64,000 nt of DNA from Hygrophila difformis. Lineage: Eukaryota; Streptophyta; Magnoliopsida; Lamiales; Acanthaceae. Of the stretch, positions 1 to 11,459 are shown piece after piece. The notes under the pieces are model-generated. The model was not told the DNA's origin. It saw nothing but the letters and a program-made list of their open reading frames with translations, and did no database searches. The stretch covers positions 8,207,915 through 8,271,914 of the forward strand of contig JAOANR010000006.1 in assembly GCA_030278955.1 (NCBI GenBank), in the 5' to 3' direction. The number at the start of each line of letters is the position of its first letter. Positions within the stretch are counted from its first letter, which is position 1. Made by a program: the position numbers and the translations under genes.

Positions 1-836
1 CGGTAACTAGTACCAATTCATTAGTCGTACGACAAATTATGGGACTATGTCCTCCTGCCATATTGATAGCATTTTTCTTCAATTGCTTCGCCTTTTAGAG
101 GCATAATTTCTGGCAATTATTTTGCCATTTAAGAATCTGACTCTGTCAGTACACACCAAACTAAAGACCCACGAAATCTGTTGGTATAACCGAACTAAGA
201 TTTATGGACTCTGTTGGTATTAATGTCATTTTTATTAATATATTGTCACATATCTCAATCGTGACATTATTCTGAACATGACTGATTTATATCATTTACA
301 GACTTATAGTCTTGCAGTCATTATGATGCCCCGCATTTGGGATTTCAGCCAAAAATCTTTATTTTATCAAAGAGCTGCCATTTGCCCCCACATTAAGGGA
401 ACTGTCACTATCTCTTATCAAAAATAAGAATTGGCAAAATGCTTATTTCCCATATATAGACCAATATGATCTTTTGACCGTTTTGTTTTTCTAGGTCTTG
501 GCCTATGGCCGTATTTTTTTTTTTCTGCGGTCTAGGCCTGTGGCCGTATTTTTTTTTTATAATGGTCTTTTCTAGACCCATTGTTTCCAAATAAATCTTA
601 ATATCCATATTTCAAGATAAATAATTAATCCCCGGATCTTTCCAACGGCATAGATTCCTGTTTTGAAAAATTAGTCATAACTGATATTGAAAATAGTTGT
701 AATATATTACCTCAAGTGATTTTCTTCTGGATTTGAAAAATTTTGGCAGAACCCCGGTATGAATCAAATTTACAACAGAACTCCAACAAAACCTTGGTAG
801 AATTGGCAAACTCTAATAGAGCTCGTGCTGATAACG
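1..836 (-). mobile_element. Internal region of a decayed Ty1/copia element (5' part, runs off the window)
   Basis: This stretch lies directly inside the LTR at 837-1231 and reads on the minus strand. Immediately inside the LTR it has the same start of the internal region (complement of ACGTTATCAGCACGAG) as the intact copia element at 12087-17973. It continues past base 1 of the window, so the other LTR is not seen. Besides the gag remnant annotated separately, 1-400 has no recognisable open frame. The element is old compared with the intact relative. Confidence 0.75.
400..678 (-). pseudogene. Copia gag remnant
   Basis: An ATG at 678 (complement) opens a frame starting MTNFSKQES, which lines up with the start of the intact gag at 12550 (MANLAKQEF). 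A frameshift and stop follow within about 20 codons. In another frame the text DIKIYLETMGLEKTI matches DVKMHLTSMGLEDTI of the intact gag. Downstream the frame runs into lysine-rich low-complexity sequence made by two poly-T tracts on the plus strand near 511 and 550. It is a broken copy of the nucleocapsid gene and is not expected to work. Confidence 0.7.
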
Positions 837-1231
837 TGTTATAGAAATAACTATATTTATTTATGTATGTGTATAATAAAATGGTATGTGGCTTATTAGC
901 TTGTGTTTATAGTGGAAGTATTGTAATGGAAATTGGGATTAAATGGTGAAAGAAAGGAAGTTTAAAGGTGGGATAATAAAATGGATAAAGTGTAACAATT
1001 ATGGCATGAGATGAAACAAGTATTAAGCTTGCATAAAATTTTTTCTCTCTTTTCTCAATACATTACATAGGCTATTTATAAACTTTTTTATCCTCTCACT
1101 ATTTACTAACCTCATAATCAAGGCATATGCATTTCAAGACTTTCACATGTCTAACCTTATGATCAAGGCATGAACATGGATATTCACATGTTGAACACTA
1201 GACATTCACAATCTTGTTTACATGCATAACA
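837..1231 (-). repeat. LTR of the minus-strand copia element
   Basis: The reverse complement is homologous over its whole length to the two LTRs at 12087-12472 and 17588-17973. It starts TGTTATGCATG and ends CTATAACA, so it has the canonical TG...CA termini. In element orientation this is the 5' LTR, because the gag remnant follows it toward base 1. The outer flank at 1232-1236 is ATGTA; the matching duplication would lie outside the window. It differs from the intact element's LTRs by many substitutions, so it is an older relative. Confidence 0.85.
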
Positions 1232-2192
1232 ATGTAGATATATTATGGACTCGCACTCACCAGTCACCTGCTCTCTGCTCCTATAAAATTTGAACACCAA
1301 AACACCTATTAACCACATACAAAATTACAAACTAAGTCAATATAATATACCAGCTGCTAAATTTATTTCATTCTTAGCACCAAGCACCTATTCCATTTCA
1401 TTTTTATCTAGCCCTAGACCAAATACTTTTCATGTAGTATTCAATTTTCATTCCCAAATTTCATGTCTCTAGCAAAATTATAAATTTCAAAGATATCCAA
1501 TGCTCACTTTTAGAAGATGTGCTTAAATTGTTATTGTAATTACATAAAAACATTTTATATATAAATAAATTTATGAATTTAAATCCTCTAACGATAGTTA
1601 AATTATTTATGGCTAATGAATAATGAATTCGGATACATATAGTTTAGTAATTATTTTTCTTGTAATGAGAGTTGATTGCGATGTTTCAACTATTGAAATC
1701 CTAAAAAAATAAGGTTATGGAATAGCGGTGCAATTTAGAGTGATTTGGAAGTTTCAACCGTTCAAGTCGTGAGTCAATGTTTCAAAACTACCAGTCCGAA
1801 TTGGACCAAACCACAAGACTTTCTCAGCATGGGAATTTTTCATTAATTAAAATTCGTTTTTAATGTTCACCAACCATATATATGTGTCTGAAAACTGCCC
1901 GTGGGTGGTTCAACCTATATATACACATATTATTAATAAGATTCTCACAATTCGATTATGCTACAATACATTCAAAAGATTACACGTGCAGACATCACAA
2001 AAAATATATATTGTATCACACAAAATATTTCTCTGATCACATATTCTTCTATCATACACAGTCTTTTCTATAACACATATTCTTAACTTTCTTCGCTCAC
2101 ATCAAATACTCTTTCCATCACAAATGTATTATTTGTATATGCTGGTAAGTGCACAGTGACCCCTGTCAGTTTCCCAAACTTTTTAATAAGGT
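1232..2192. other. AT-rich intergenic sequence
   Basis: Only short open frames with no recognisable protein are present. I see no terminal inverted repeats or gene signals in this stretch. Confidence 0.5.
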
Positions 2193-2197
2193 AAGAA

Positions 2198-3066
2198 TGT
2201 TGGAAAATGGGGGTTTTGAGCTTCTTTTTGCGTAACGACGATATTTAATTTGGATTAATTAAATAGCGTATACGAATTCTACATTTCACGTAGATTGTCG
2301 TAGTGCATTTATTTTCTCAAAACCGTTGTCGGGTGAGTGAGAAATAAGTGGTCGAAATGGGTCATTGAATGCGGCTAGTTGAAACGCTTGTGTCTAAATG
2401 GTTGTTAAAGAGTAGGTAAAAGTGGCGCGTCCCACATTGCTTAAGCAGTGGGAGTTGAATTAGTTTATATTGTTCTGCATGTTAGAAACAATTAAACTAA
2501 TACAGATTGGTCAAGTGTGGGGGAAGCCCACACGCGCGCGCCCGTCCCGTCCCGAGCCGCGCCGCGCCGTCGCCCGTGGACTTGGATCTTGGTAATTGGT
2601 AATTGGGCTTTGGGTGGGCTTTGGGCCTATCTAATTTTTTAGACAAAATTTATTTGTCGAGCCCATGCGCCAAGCCCAGTCGTTGAAGCCCACTCTGATT
2701 TCAACACCCGTCGCGAGTTGTTGAAAAACCTTTTGAATCGCGAAACCGCCCCATCAATACCCGTCGGCGGTTTCGTCTTCTCCAACGCCTATAAATGGCA
2801 GCGTCAGGCAGCTTAGGCATCACACAGTTTTCTGCATTCTCTTTCTCTTTCTGCATATCCTCTCCTCCCGACTCCCTCTGTTCTTTGTTCTGTTCGCCAG
2901 TCGTCGACGTTTGCGGTGCTGTTACGTCGAGGTGTTTCGTCGTTTCACCTTTGGGGACGTTCTGCCGTTGCCGGAGCACTACCGGGGCATAAACGTCTTG
3001 CGGGAAGAATTCCAAACTCGACTCGACGTTTCATTTGTGTTGCTGCATCCGTCCATTTTCATAACA
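2198..3066. repeat. Solo LTR (TG...CA, 5-bp target duplication AAGAA)
   Basis: The element begins TGTTGG and ends CATAACA, so the ends are TG...CA with a short inverted repeat TGTT/AACA. It is flanked by the identical 5-bp duplication AAGAA at 2193-2197 and 3067-3071. There is no internal coding region, which is what LTR-LTR recombination leaves. It is much more GC-rich than its surroundings in its second half and has a TATA-like motif (TATAAATGG, about 2790) followed by a CT-rich tract, as expected of an LTR promoter if it reads on the plus strand. The superfamily cannot be told without the interior. Confidence 0.8.
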
Positions 3067-3071
3067 AAGAA

Positions 3072-4458
3072 TTTATCAAATCCATCATAGATGAGTACAA
3101 ATTTAATGTATTAAATACGCTCTTTATTGACAAACTCCATCCATCCAGGATGATGACTACTATCATATATTCAGTGGTTGTCTGGTTGACCTAATTTAAC
3201 AAGTATTTTTGGATATGCTTATGCCTATATCACTACACCAATATTTTGTACGTTATTTTTAGTTATCACATTCCCCTATACTTCGTCCATTTTTTTTATT
3301 AACATTATATATATATATATGCTTAAATTTTATTAAAGAGGTGGGGAAACCTGTAGGCTGTAGTACTGTTGCCATTTGCCACCCTTTAATTATTCATTTG
3401 CAGTAATAATATACCAATGGACATGGAGAAAAGACAAAGTCAAACAAATGCTAATCCTATGTACTTCTAATATCATGTATCATGTAGTTATACATGATAT
3501 TAATATTTCTGTAAATTATAATGCTGTAATCTTGTATCACTAAAATATTCTTGGTTGTAACAATGAATAAAATTGAGATAATCAATGTATCATTTTGATA
3601 ATTTATCTTTTTAATTTATAACTATTGAATGATTTTTTTTTATGGTTGAAATTATTTGAGTTGATATAGTTTAGTCTTTTTAATTTGATGTCACGGCAAT
3701 TTAGCCCTTAATTAAATTGCGCTTGTCCAATACCGTGATAAAGGATTAAAGAGTGTAATATAGATATAGTACGTAGTACGAATTAGTCAATCGTTCGAGA
3801 ATCCAGATCTTTTATATCGTAATACAGTAATAGAGGTTACCAAATGAATGCAATGTAAAATGGGCAAATGGGAAATGGGCCCCTATAGACTCCGATCATT
3901 TAGCCCAATTACAATAATACACGCTTGGACCCATTCAGATACGATTGTGGCCCAAACAAACTAAATACTTACTTCCTTAAGTTCCCATTTTTTTTTTTTT
4001 TCCCTTTTAAGGAGGCCTGGGAATAGATCGTTCCTATTTAATTGAAGTTATATAGAAAAAAGAAAAAGAGGTCAAGTGAGATTTTGTTAAAATTGTTTAA
4101 TCACGTAGTTTTATAATATTAAATTTTTATAATTTTTTACTTATATACAATATGAGTTATCACGGTACCATATTATAAATAAAGGAAATCCTACAAATTT
4201 ATCGTTGTGGAACATTCAAACATAATTATATAAGTGCATGTTAAAATGATCCAAAAGTCAAATTCGAATAATTTGATTGTTGTGAAGGGGCGAACTGCAT
4301 CTTTCAAAAAAGTGTGATAATTAAACATGATGCTTCAGATATCCAAGTTCTTTTACGATATCCAAATACATTTATTGGATTGTTTTTCTTTTCCTTTTTA
4401 CATATTATATCCCCCAACGTTTTTTGGGGGTAAACAGTAGCTGATGCCCCCCAAGTCT
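3072..4458. other. AT-rich intergenic sequence downstream of the bHLH gene
   Basis: No gene is seen. About 4056-4180 carries the conserved core of the local Stowaway family (GTCAAGTGAGATTTTGTT and the following AATCACGTAGTTTTA), without clear ends, so a decayed copy is likely. The rest shows only short AT runs. Confidence 0.45.
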
Positions 4459-6205
4459 CTACCAGAAGCTCCCTCCAAATGTATGTCTGTAGTTATCTAC
4501 ATTGCAGGTCTCAGCAGCAGCCAAAATGCTTGATATCGGAACAAGACAAAGACCTCGAACTTTCAGGTCTCGAATCCCCCCTTCTTGATCATCCTTCAGT
4601 TTATGATTAACAGCCTGATCAATGCATTAAACACCTCTATTACTTAGCATTATTATTTCAATGGACGGGGCACTGGTGTAGACAAAATCGTAAATGTGTT
4701 TTTCAGTAATATGAATTGATAAGGTTTGGTCCTAATACCAGCAGGTGGTGATGTTTCTGTGCAGGAGGAGGTCCATCCTTCAAAGATGATGCACATAATG
4801 CCTGAAAAAAAAAAATACCAAATATTTTACCGTGCAACTTTTGTCTAGCATTATTGTTGAAACATACTTATATACATTAATTGAATTTAAGAACACGCCA
4901 GCCTGTAACAAATATCAAGATTTCGGAATCAACATACATTAACTTGATCATGGAGAAACTTGATGTAATCGATAGCTTCATGGAGAACTGATGCTGTGTC
5001 TGTCTGAAACATACACAACCAACAATAATTACTTGTAATAATCAATTATGTAGCACCATATCAATGGGTCCTAATTGAACATATTTCGGACATATAACTT
5101 ACCTTTCCAAAAGGCGAAACCAGTTGTTGGAGTGCAGTTATTCGGTCCCCCAGCTTCTCTTTTCGAAGCTGTTGGATAGACTATACTTTATTTCCTGGAA
5201 CAATTAATTTTGAAAACTATATTTGTGCAATTTTTTGTTCCACATACCTTAAAAAGAGGTAAATGCGATGGAGTATCAATTCTTGGGCGCTTCATTGGTG
5301 GTTCATTGCTGTGTTTGTTCGCCTGACTGGCTAAATCCTGGAGTTCTTCATGATCCTGAAATTAATTCAAAACCCTTTCTATAAGCAGATTGAAAAATTG
5401 GCAACTATAAAAGAATCATATGGACAAACATTTCATGTGAATCATCTACCTTCACCTTAGCTGTAGCTCTATTGACAATATTAGATGGAGGCACGATTTC
5501 GGATTGAATTGAAGAAGAAAAATTAGTCCAAATATCATCAGAAGCAGCAGCCATGGAATTCCAGAATGCCACAGTGCTGTCATCAACAAACTGCAAACTT
5601 GGCAAACCATCAGCTGAATTTGCTGCTTCTTTGTCCTCCGTTAAAAATTGCATCGTCTGAAAATCCGCATCAATCATCAATTTCGGAAACAAGGTTGAAC
5701 TGTCGTCGTTTGATGGCGGTGAATTGATCGGTGCTGTAGTTGTAGTGACCAAGGAATCTGCATATGTCTGCTGCAGCTCCATATGGGGAAAATTCATGGC
5801 AGGAGAATAACTTTCCTCTGATCTAATTTCACTACCATCGCTACAGGATGTCCAGAACAGAACATGGATTCAGATTATTACTAGGTTAATACAAGGCAAA
5901 ATCAATCAATTACTGAGAAATGGATTAACTTACAGAAACTGGTGATTCCAATCATCAATTGGCAGGTTCCCACTTTCTGTAGGATGTTTAGGGTTTTGAT
6001 CGGTCTCAAGTATTATAGAAGAAGAGCAGACAGCGCGGGCCCCATGGCTGCCGGAATCGGAGGCATCGCTGATAGAGCTCCCAGTTATGACATCGTCGAT
6101 CGTAAAGTAGTGGCATGGCGATGGACGGAAGAGATTGATGGATGGATTCCAGTAGCAGGAGGTTCCACCACAAACCCCACCCAGCTGATCAAATTCTTCG
6201 GCCAT
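4459..6205 (-). CDS. bHLH transcription factor, bHLH112/123-like
   Basis: This is a nuclear DNA-binding protein of the plant bHLH group that includes Arabidopsis bHLH112, bHLH114 and bHLH123. Seven exons join in frame: 6205-5934, 5840-5450, 5355-5248, 5168-5103, 5003-4938, 4801-4739 and 4614-4459 (complement), giving about 373 residues, with GT...AG at every junction. Exon 1 starts MAEEFDQLGGVCGG, near the usual start of this family. The domain runs over exons 3-5: KRPRIDTPSHLPLFK, then RKEKLGDRITALQQLVSPFGK, then TDTASVLHEAIDYIKFLHDQV. The last exon carries the conserved tail RDLKVRGLCLVPISS. As is usual for this group, the basic region lacks the His-Glu-Arg E-box contacts. An in-frame ATG at 6232 is a possible alternative start. 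The bHLH region and tail are firm; exon 6 is less conserved and least certain. Confidence 0.88.
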
Positions 6206-6296
6206 GACCTTACCTACGATCATCGATATCAATCAGTTCCAAACTTTTGACTTTTCAGTTGGTATCTGTGTGAGATAAAATTGGTTGACATTTGTT

Positions 6297-6307
6297 GGAT
6301 ATATAGC
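6297..6307 (-). promoter_or_regulatory. Probable TATA box of the bHLH gene
   Basis: The minus strand reads GCTATATATCC about 95 bases before the chosen start codon at 6205. This spacing is plausible for a plant TATA box with a 5' leader of about 60-70 nt. Confidence 0.45.
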
Positions 6308-7032
6308 CCTAATATTCATATATGAGGACAATTTTGCTGAGCAATCACTGTTTAATTTATTTATTTATTTTGTGTGTATAAAGTGGAGTAATTGATTTTG
6401 GAAGCAAAATTTATGAATTTATGATAATAGTAATAGGAATATGGAGTAAGTTTGGCAGTGGATAAGGTTGAATGAATGAATATAATGTTAGTGTAACAAA
6501 AGAAGACAGAATTTTAGTTTGGTTTTAATGGAGTTGAGAAAGGTGATCAGTTGGACCTGCTCTGGATTGGCTTTGTTCTTGTGGGATCCGGGCCTCCAGC
6601 GCCGGATGAATCCACACCGTCCATCCATCCCACTAGTTATAGCTCTTACGTACTTGATTACAAATAATTAATGTTGGCTGTGTGGCCGTTGAAGATCATG
6701 CACACACCACATACCACATTAACTAGGAATAGGTTTATACTATGATGATTTAATATTTGTTGAAATGTTGGATTGTAATTTTCAAATATTGAATATGTAC
6801 TTAAAAATGTTGAATAAAATATTTTTAATATTGAAATAATTATTATTGGAAATATAAATTCAATACTTTTGATTAATAACTTAGCATTTTTTTAGTCATA
6901 ATTCGGCATTTCAACAAGTGTTGAATTTCTTCATTTAGCTAGCACAGCAAGTAAGCGGGTCCAACTAACTAACCCAAAACGGCAGAGCTTGGAGCTTTAA
7001 CTGCTCTCCTTAAACACCTATAAGGAAAAGCA

Positions 7033-7077
<45 letters not shown>

Positions 7078-7134
7078 CCATCCTCCTCCAAAAGGACATA
7101 TTAATTACAAGTTGATATCAATTGGTGGAGTAGG
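6308..7134. other. Upstream flank of the bHLH gene with a TA microsatellite
   Basis: This is non-coding, likely promoter and intergenic DNA. A (TA)n run occupies about 7035-7072. No other named feature is visible. Confidence 0.5.
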
Positions 7135-7142
7135 ACTAGCAA

Positions 7143-7885
7143 TAGGGGTGGGCAAAATATTCGAACCGATTTGTTGAACCGCTGAGTCGAACCGAAATCG
7201 AACTGAATTTCCAGTTAACCGAGGACCCCGGAGCAAATACAAATATCAAATTTCAGTATTCGTCCGGTTCAAATACAAATTCAAATACTTTAATTTTTTT
7301 CCCCGAGTAACCGAACCGAACCGAATATATGTATTTTATTTTAAAAGTTATATTTATTGTATGTATATATAGGATTTGATGGTATAAAATTATATATAGA
7401 TAATATATAATAATTATTTATTTAATTATTTAAGTATATAATAAAATAAATATAAAAATTTAAAGAGTTAATTATCAAAATATATCACCATAATGAGCTT
7501 ATATTGATTTTTTTGTATTTAACAATACCCCATTATTGAAATATACCACTATACTAAGATTTGTTACTTATACTAACATATTTTGATAACACTAAAAAGA
7601 ATCACTAGATTACATAGTTATATATTTTTTCTATAGTGTAATTACCTCAAAAATAAAATCAACGAAACTTAAAATTAAGAAATCAAAACTTGATTATACA
7701 TTTTTAGAGGTCTGGAAAAATATTCGAACTGAATCGCTTAACCGCTGAACCGAATCGAAACCGAACCCCAGGTTAACCGAGGACTCCGGTTACAAATACA
7801 AATACTGAAATGAAGTATTTGCCCGGTTCAAATACAAATACAAATACTTGAAAAATTCAGGTTAACCGAACTGTGCCCACCCCTA
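7143..7885. mobile_element. Non-autonomous hAT-like element (GAACCG subterminal repeats)
   Basis: The ends are the inverted repeat TAGGGGTGGGC / GCCCACCCCTA. The flanks are an exact 8-bp duplication ACTAGCAA at 7135-7142 and 7886-7893, the size made by hAT transposases. Inside both ends, short words of the type CGAACCGAA and TTAACCGAGGA are repeated in opposite orientation, and the middle is plain AT-rich sequence. No transposase is encoded, so mobility would depend on an enzyme supplied elsewhere. Confidence 0.88.
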
Positions 7886-8534
7886 ACTAGCAAGCAAGCT
7901 AGTAGTGCATTTAAAACCAAAATGAATTATACTGCATGCATATTTCACCTAATCCTAATTAAAATCAAATATGCTGCGCCCCTATATAGTAGTATTAACA
8001 CAACACATTCAGTTGTTGTAGTTTATTAAACATATATATATATACTTGTTGAGTTGTTGTCCATGCCAATGATCTGCAGCCTACCTAGCTATCTAGAAAG
8101 GTTTTAATTAATTTCTGCAGGCTCAGAGATGTTTCAAAAGAGCCCCAAAGATCAACTTTTCGACTACCCTCGCCATAGAGTGATATCAAGTCGAGTCGAG
8201 TCGAGCTCGAGTAGTGTGATACTCGAGCTTGACTTGACAGCACCTTTGAGCTACTCGAGCTCGAGTCGAGTAGCATCACTCGAGCTCGAACTCGAGTATC
8301 ATCGAGTTCGAGCTCGAGTACTCGAACTTTTTTTTTTTTACATTTTCTCGAGCTCGAGCTCGAGTATCATCGAGTTCGAGCCCGAGTTCAAGCTCGAGCT
8401 CGAGTAGTTCAAGCTTGAATTTTTTATTTTATTTTCTTTACATTTGTGTGTGTTGATTTTAAATTTTGGAATTATGACATAAAAAATTGATTCAATTTGA
8501 TATATAAATATTTGACTAGTTATTGTAAAATTTA

Positions 8535-9130
8535 CACTACAAGAAAAATTTCAGTATAGCGACCAAAATTTGCGACCAAAATCGTTCATTAGCTAGTTAG
8601 TAACCGAATTTGCGACCGAAACCATTTAGTAACTAGTTAGCGACTGAATTTGCGATCAAAATCATTCAGTAGCTAATTAGCGACCGATTTGGTTTGGTCG
8701 CTAATCTCGCGACCGAGTTAGCGACCAAAATTTTGGTCGCAAAACATCTTTCATTTTTCAAAATTTTTTTTTCATTTGACACTCAATACGATACATTTCT
8801 TAAATATTACAATACATATAAATAAAAATTCATCATATTTAAAAGTAACTTCAATACTTTTTAAGTCATTTTATTACAGTCAAGTATTAAAGCGTGTCTT
8901 AGGGTGCCGTTGATCCGGATTCATCGTACAACATCACTACTACATTAAAGGTGGGTATGTATTAGCCGAATAAAATTTATTAGTACCTAAATGTATAAAA
9001 TAAGTGAATTTGTTAAATTAATTAGTGAATTGGGTATGAATAATATTCGGGTACCACTTATCACCTCACAATACCAACATTTGAGTTAGGTTTTGTGTAA
9101 CCACATGTCTCTTATGTTGGGTAATGATTT
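8535..9130. mobile_element. CACTA (En/Spm) element terminus
   Basis: The sequence CACTACAAGAAAAATTTCAG at 8535 is the standard terminal repeat of plant CACTA elements. It is followed over about 220 bases by many copies of a GCGACC(A)AAATT / AATTAGCGACCG type word in both orientations, the usual subterminal transposase-binding array. I cannot find the opposite end (TTCTTGTAGTG) in this neighbourhood, so the right boundary given is arbitrary and this may be a truncated or chimeric copy. A diverged second copy of the inner part (8880-9060) occurs at about 9405-9580. Confidence 0.7.
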
Positions 9131-9404
9131 TATCCATCAGTGTGTTTTTTTCGATGTTTTCCGGTTAGCATTGTACCCCCGGGTAAATTGAAATCTCGCA
9201 AACTTAAATACGTATAATGCTCGGAAGTTGGATGCATTTGACCTCAATTACAGTATATGCCAATACGTTTTCATCATATATTCATTATATTAATTTGATT
9301 CTATAGTGCAATTTTTGATATATTTGTTAAATATAATAGTAAATGTTAGTAGAAATGTGTCATATTTATAAGTAACTCCAATATTTTTGTAAGACATTTA
9401 ATCA

Positions 9405-9580
9405 TATTAAAATATTATAGCATGTGCGGTATTATCGTGGGGTTGTCGTTGCTCCAGGCTCATCCCACAATATCACTACTCCATCTAGAGTGTGTGTTCT
9501 TAGCTGAATATGATCTATTAGTGCTCAAATGTACAACATGAGTGGATTTGGTGAATTCGTTAACGAATTGTGTAATTCAC
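9405..9580. repeat. Diverged direct repeat of 8880-9060
   Basis: Both segments share an ordered set of words: CATCACTACTACATTAAAGG versus TATCACTACTCCATCTAGAG, then TTAGCCGAATAAAATTTATT versus TTAGCTGAATATGATCTATT, then AGTGAATT versus AGTGGATT. The spacing is about 535 bases. It may be an internal duplication of the CACTA-derived segment. Confidence 0.5.
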
Positions 9581-10421
9581 AAGTCACAACATTCATATAA
9601 TGTTATTTATTTATTGAAATATATAATATGTTATTTAATTGATATTTTTATTTCATTTTTATATTTAATATATGTTATTTTTTTACATATACCGGGTATC
9701 AATTTAGGTTATAATACCATGTTTTAACATCATTTATATTATTTATTTTATATAACTATTGAATTTATTTATTTAATTATTTTTAATTTTATTTTTTCAT
9801 TTAATTGAATTTTATATAGTTTTTTCTTCTATTTTATTTTCTTAATTTAAATGTATAATTTTATTAGTTTTGTAAAGGTAATTTTCTTTTCCTTTTTATT
9901 TATTTTTTATTTTCATATTATTTAATTAATTAATTTAGTTTATTTTTTATAAGATATTTCAATATTTAAATTTATCTTTTAAGTTTTTAAATAAATTTAT
10001 TATATTAATACCTTATTTTATTTTAATTTTATTTTATAATTTTATAACTATAATGATATTATTAATATATTTTAATTTAATTCATTTTATTTTTCTGTTA
10101 TTTTTATATTTAAATAATTATTTTAGTTAATTATATTTTATTTAAATTTAAACATGAATTTATTAATGAATCAAAATGAAAGTGGACAATAATAAGAGTA
10201 TTAAAAATATAAAATTTAAAATATATGGAAAAATTAAAATTAAAAAAAAAACGATTCAAGTACTCGACTCGACTCGGTACTCGAGCTCGATACTCGATTA
10301 AATACTCGACTCGACTCGACTCGAATTTTTCGAGTACGAGTCGAGTTTTTTCCGAGCCGAGACCCGAGTCGAGTTTGAGCAGCTCCACTCGTTAATCACC
10401 CCTACACTCGCCTATATTATA

Positions 10422-10682
10422 CTTCCTCTGTTTTTTATTAAATACTACGGAACCACCCAGCACGTAATCCAATACGCATTTTAAACCATTAATAATTCAA
10501 GTTCGGTATAAGTAAAAATTCTAAAAATTTGATATTAAAAAACTACAAAATGAGACGAATCTAACAAGATCTCACTTGGCTATATTTTAACTTGTATAAC
10601 TACGATAAAACTTTAAGTCAAAGTGTTTGTATGAACAGTGATATATTTACACATGTAGCATTTATAAGAAAAGGGAGGAAGA
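10422..10682. mobile_element. Decayed Stowaway MITE
   Basis: It starts CTTCCTCTG directly after a TA and ends in GGGAGGAAG, a degenerate form of the CTCCCTCCGTCCC terminal repeat. The centre contains the family core (AACTACAAAATGAGACGAAT, then AACAAGATCTCACTTGGCTA). Its length of about 260 bp is typical of the local family. Confidence 0.65.
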
Positions 10683-10939
10683 ATGAAATTAAAGGATCAG
10701 TACTACTGTCAAACAGTACTATCCTAAGTTCTAACTTAAAGCCCCAGCCCATAACTAGTTGTTGAACACAGTATTTAATTTGTTCTTTATGTCTTTATAG
10801 AATTACTGAATTGGGCCTTATCTCTAACATGCAACCTATCCATTTAGAATCACAATACTGGATTAATTTTTTTTTTTTTCTCTATATTATTGATCATTTG
10901 TAGAAATTGGCGCCAGTATAGATTATTATAAAAGGAGAA

Positions 10940-11045
10940 TAAATGGGAGGGACAGATGGTCGAATGGAATCGAACTCCAATCATAAAATTTATGATTGGA
11001 AGTGAGAAACATGACTACTAGGCCAAGTCACTGTTATCTATTCTA
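10940..11045 (-). mobile_element. tRNA-derived SINE-like sequence
   Basis: On the minus strand an A-box-like TGGCCTAGTAGTCAT (11025-11011) is followed by a B-box-like GTTCGATTCC (10975-10966), at roughly the spacing of a Pol III internal promoter. No complete tRNA fold is possible. Boundaries and family are uncertain. Confidence 0.45.
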
Positions 11046-11261
11046 GCCCACATTGTTGAACCATGAGATTTCTTGGATTCTTATGTAGAAGGCGTAGAAG
11101 GCGAAAAGTAAAATTTGAAGTATAGGTGTGCTAAGTTGATTTTTAATAAAGTATATTTTTTTAGAAAAAATCATAACATAAATAATTGTTCATAACTATT
11201 ATATATATTGTTTACCAAAAAAAAGAGTTTATAACTAATTTGGTTTATTAAATTATCTCAT

Positions 11262-11318
11262 ACATAAAAAAAATAAAATAAAACAAAACAAAACAAAACA
11301 AAACAATACAATACAATG
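11262..11318. repeat. AAAAC/AATAC simple repeat
   Basis: The run starts as AATAAAAT, becomes five AAAAC units and ends as two AATAC units. Confidence 0.7.
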
Positions 11319-11459
11319 ATGGAATTCATTCCATATATCACACAAAGTCACCAACTGAGTCGAGATCTTTGGCTTCGGCTTTCCAAAAAAATTGAGCCGA
11401 GATGGGATTATAATCCGGCCATTTAGCATTATACGGTGCTTTGCTTATGATGAGATTAT

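Larger units (their letters stand above)
8175..10404. mobile_element. hAT-like element with CGAG/CTCGAG subterminal arrays
   Basis: The right end ATCACCCCTA resembles the TAGGGGTG termini of the neighbouring elements. The left end reads TAGAGTGAT at 8176. The flanks CCCTCGCC (8167-8174) and CACTCGCC (10405-10412) match at 7 of 8 bases, consistent with an old hAT target duplication. Arrays of GAGCTCGAG and GAGTCGAG words fill 8190-8410 and 10260-10385. The interior is AT-rich and contains a CACTA end at 8535. The apparent Ser/Glu-rich open frames here are translations of the word array and not genes. Confidence 0.65.

Noticed and set aside
2701..3194. Overlapping short frames in a GC-rich stretch with a TATA box
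   Set aside because: They lie within or run out of a solo LTR bounded by an exact 5-bp duplication and match no protein.
5942..6250. Plus-strand frame opposite bHLH exon 1
   Set aside because: It is the complement of a well-supported exon with conserved family start, and has no ATG start of its own.
8129..8407. Ser/Glu/Leu-rich open frames on both strands
   Set aside because: They are translations of the GAGCTCGAG/GTCGAG word array of a transposon end and have no codon or family support.
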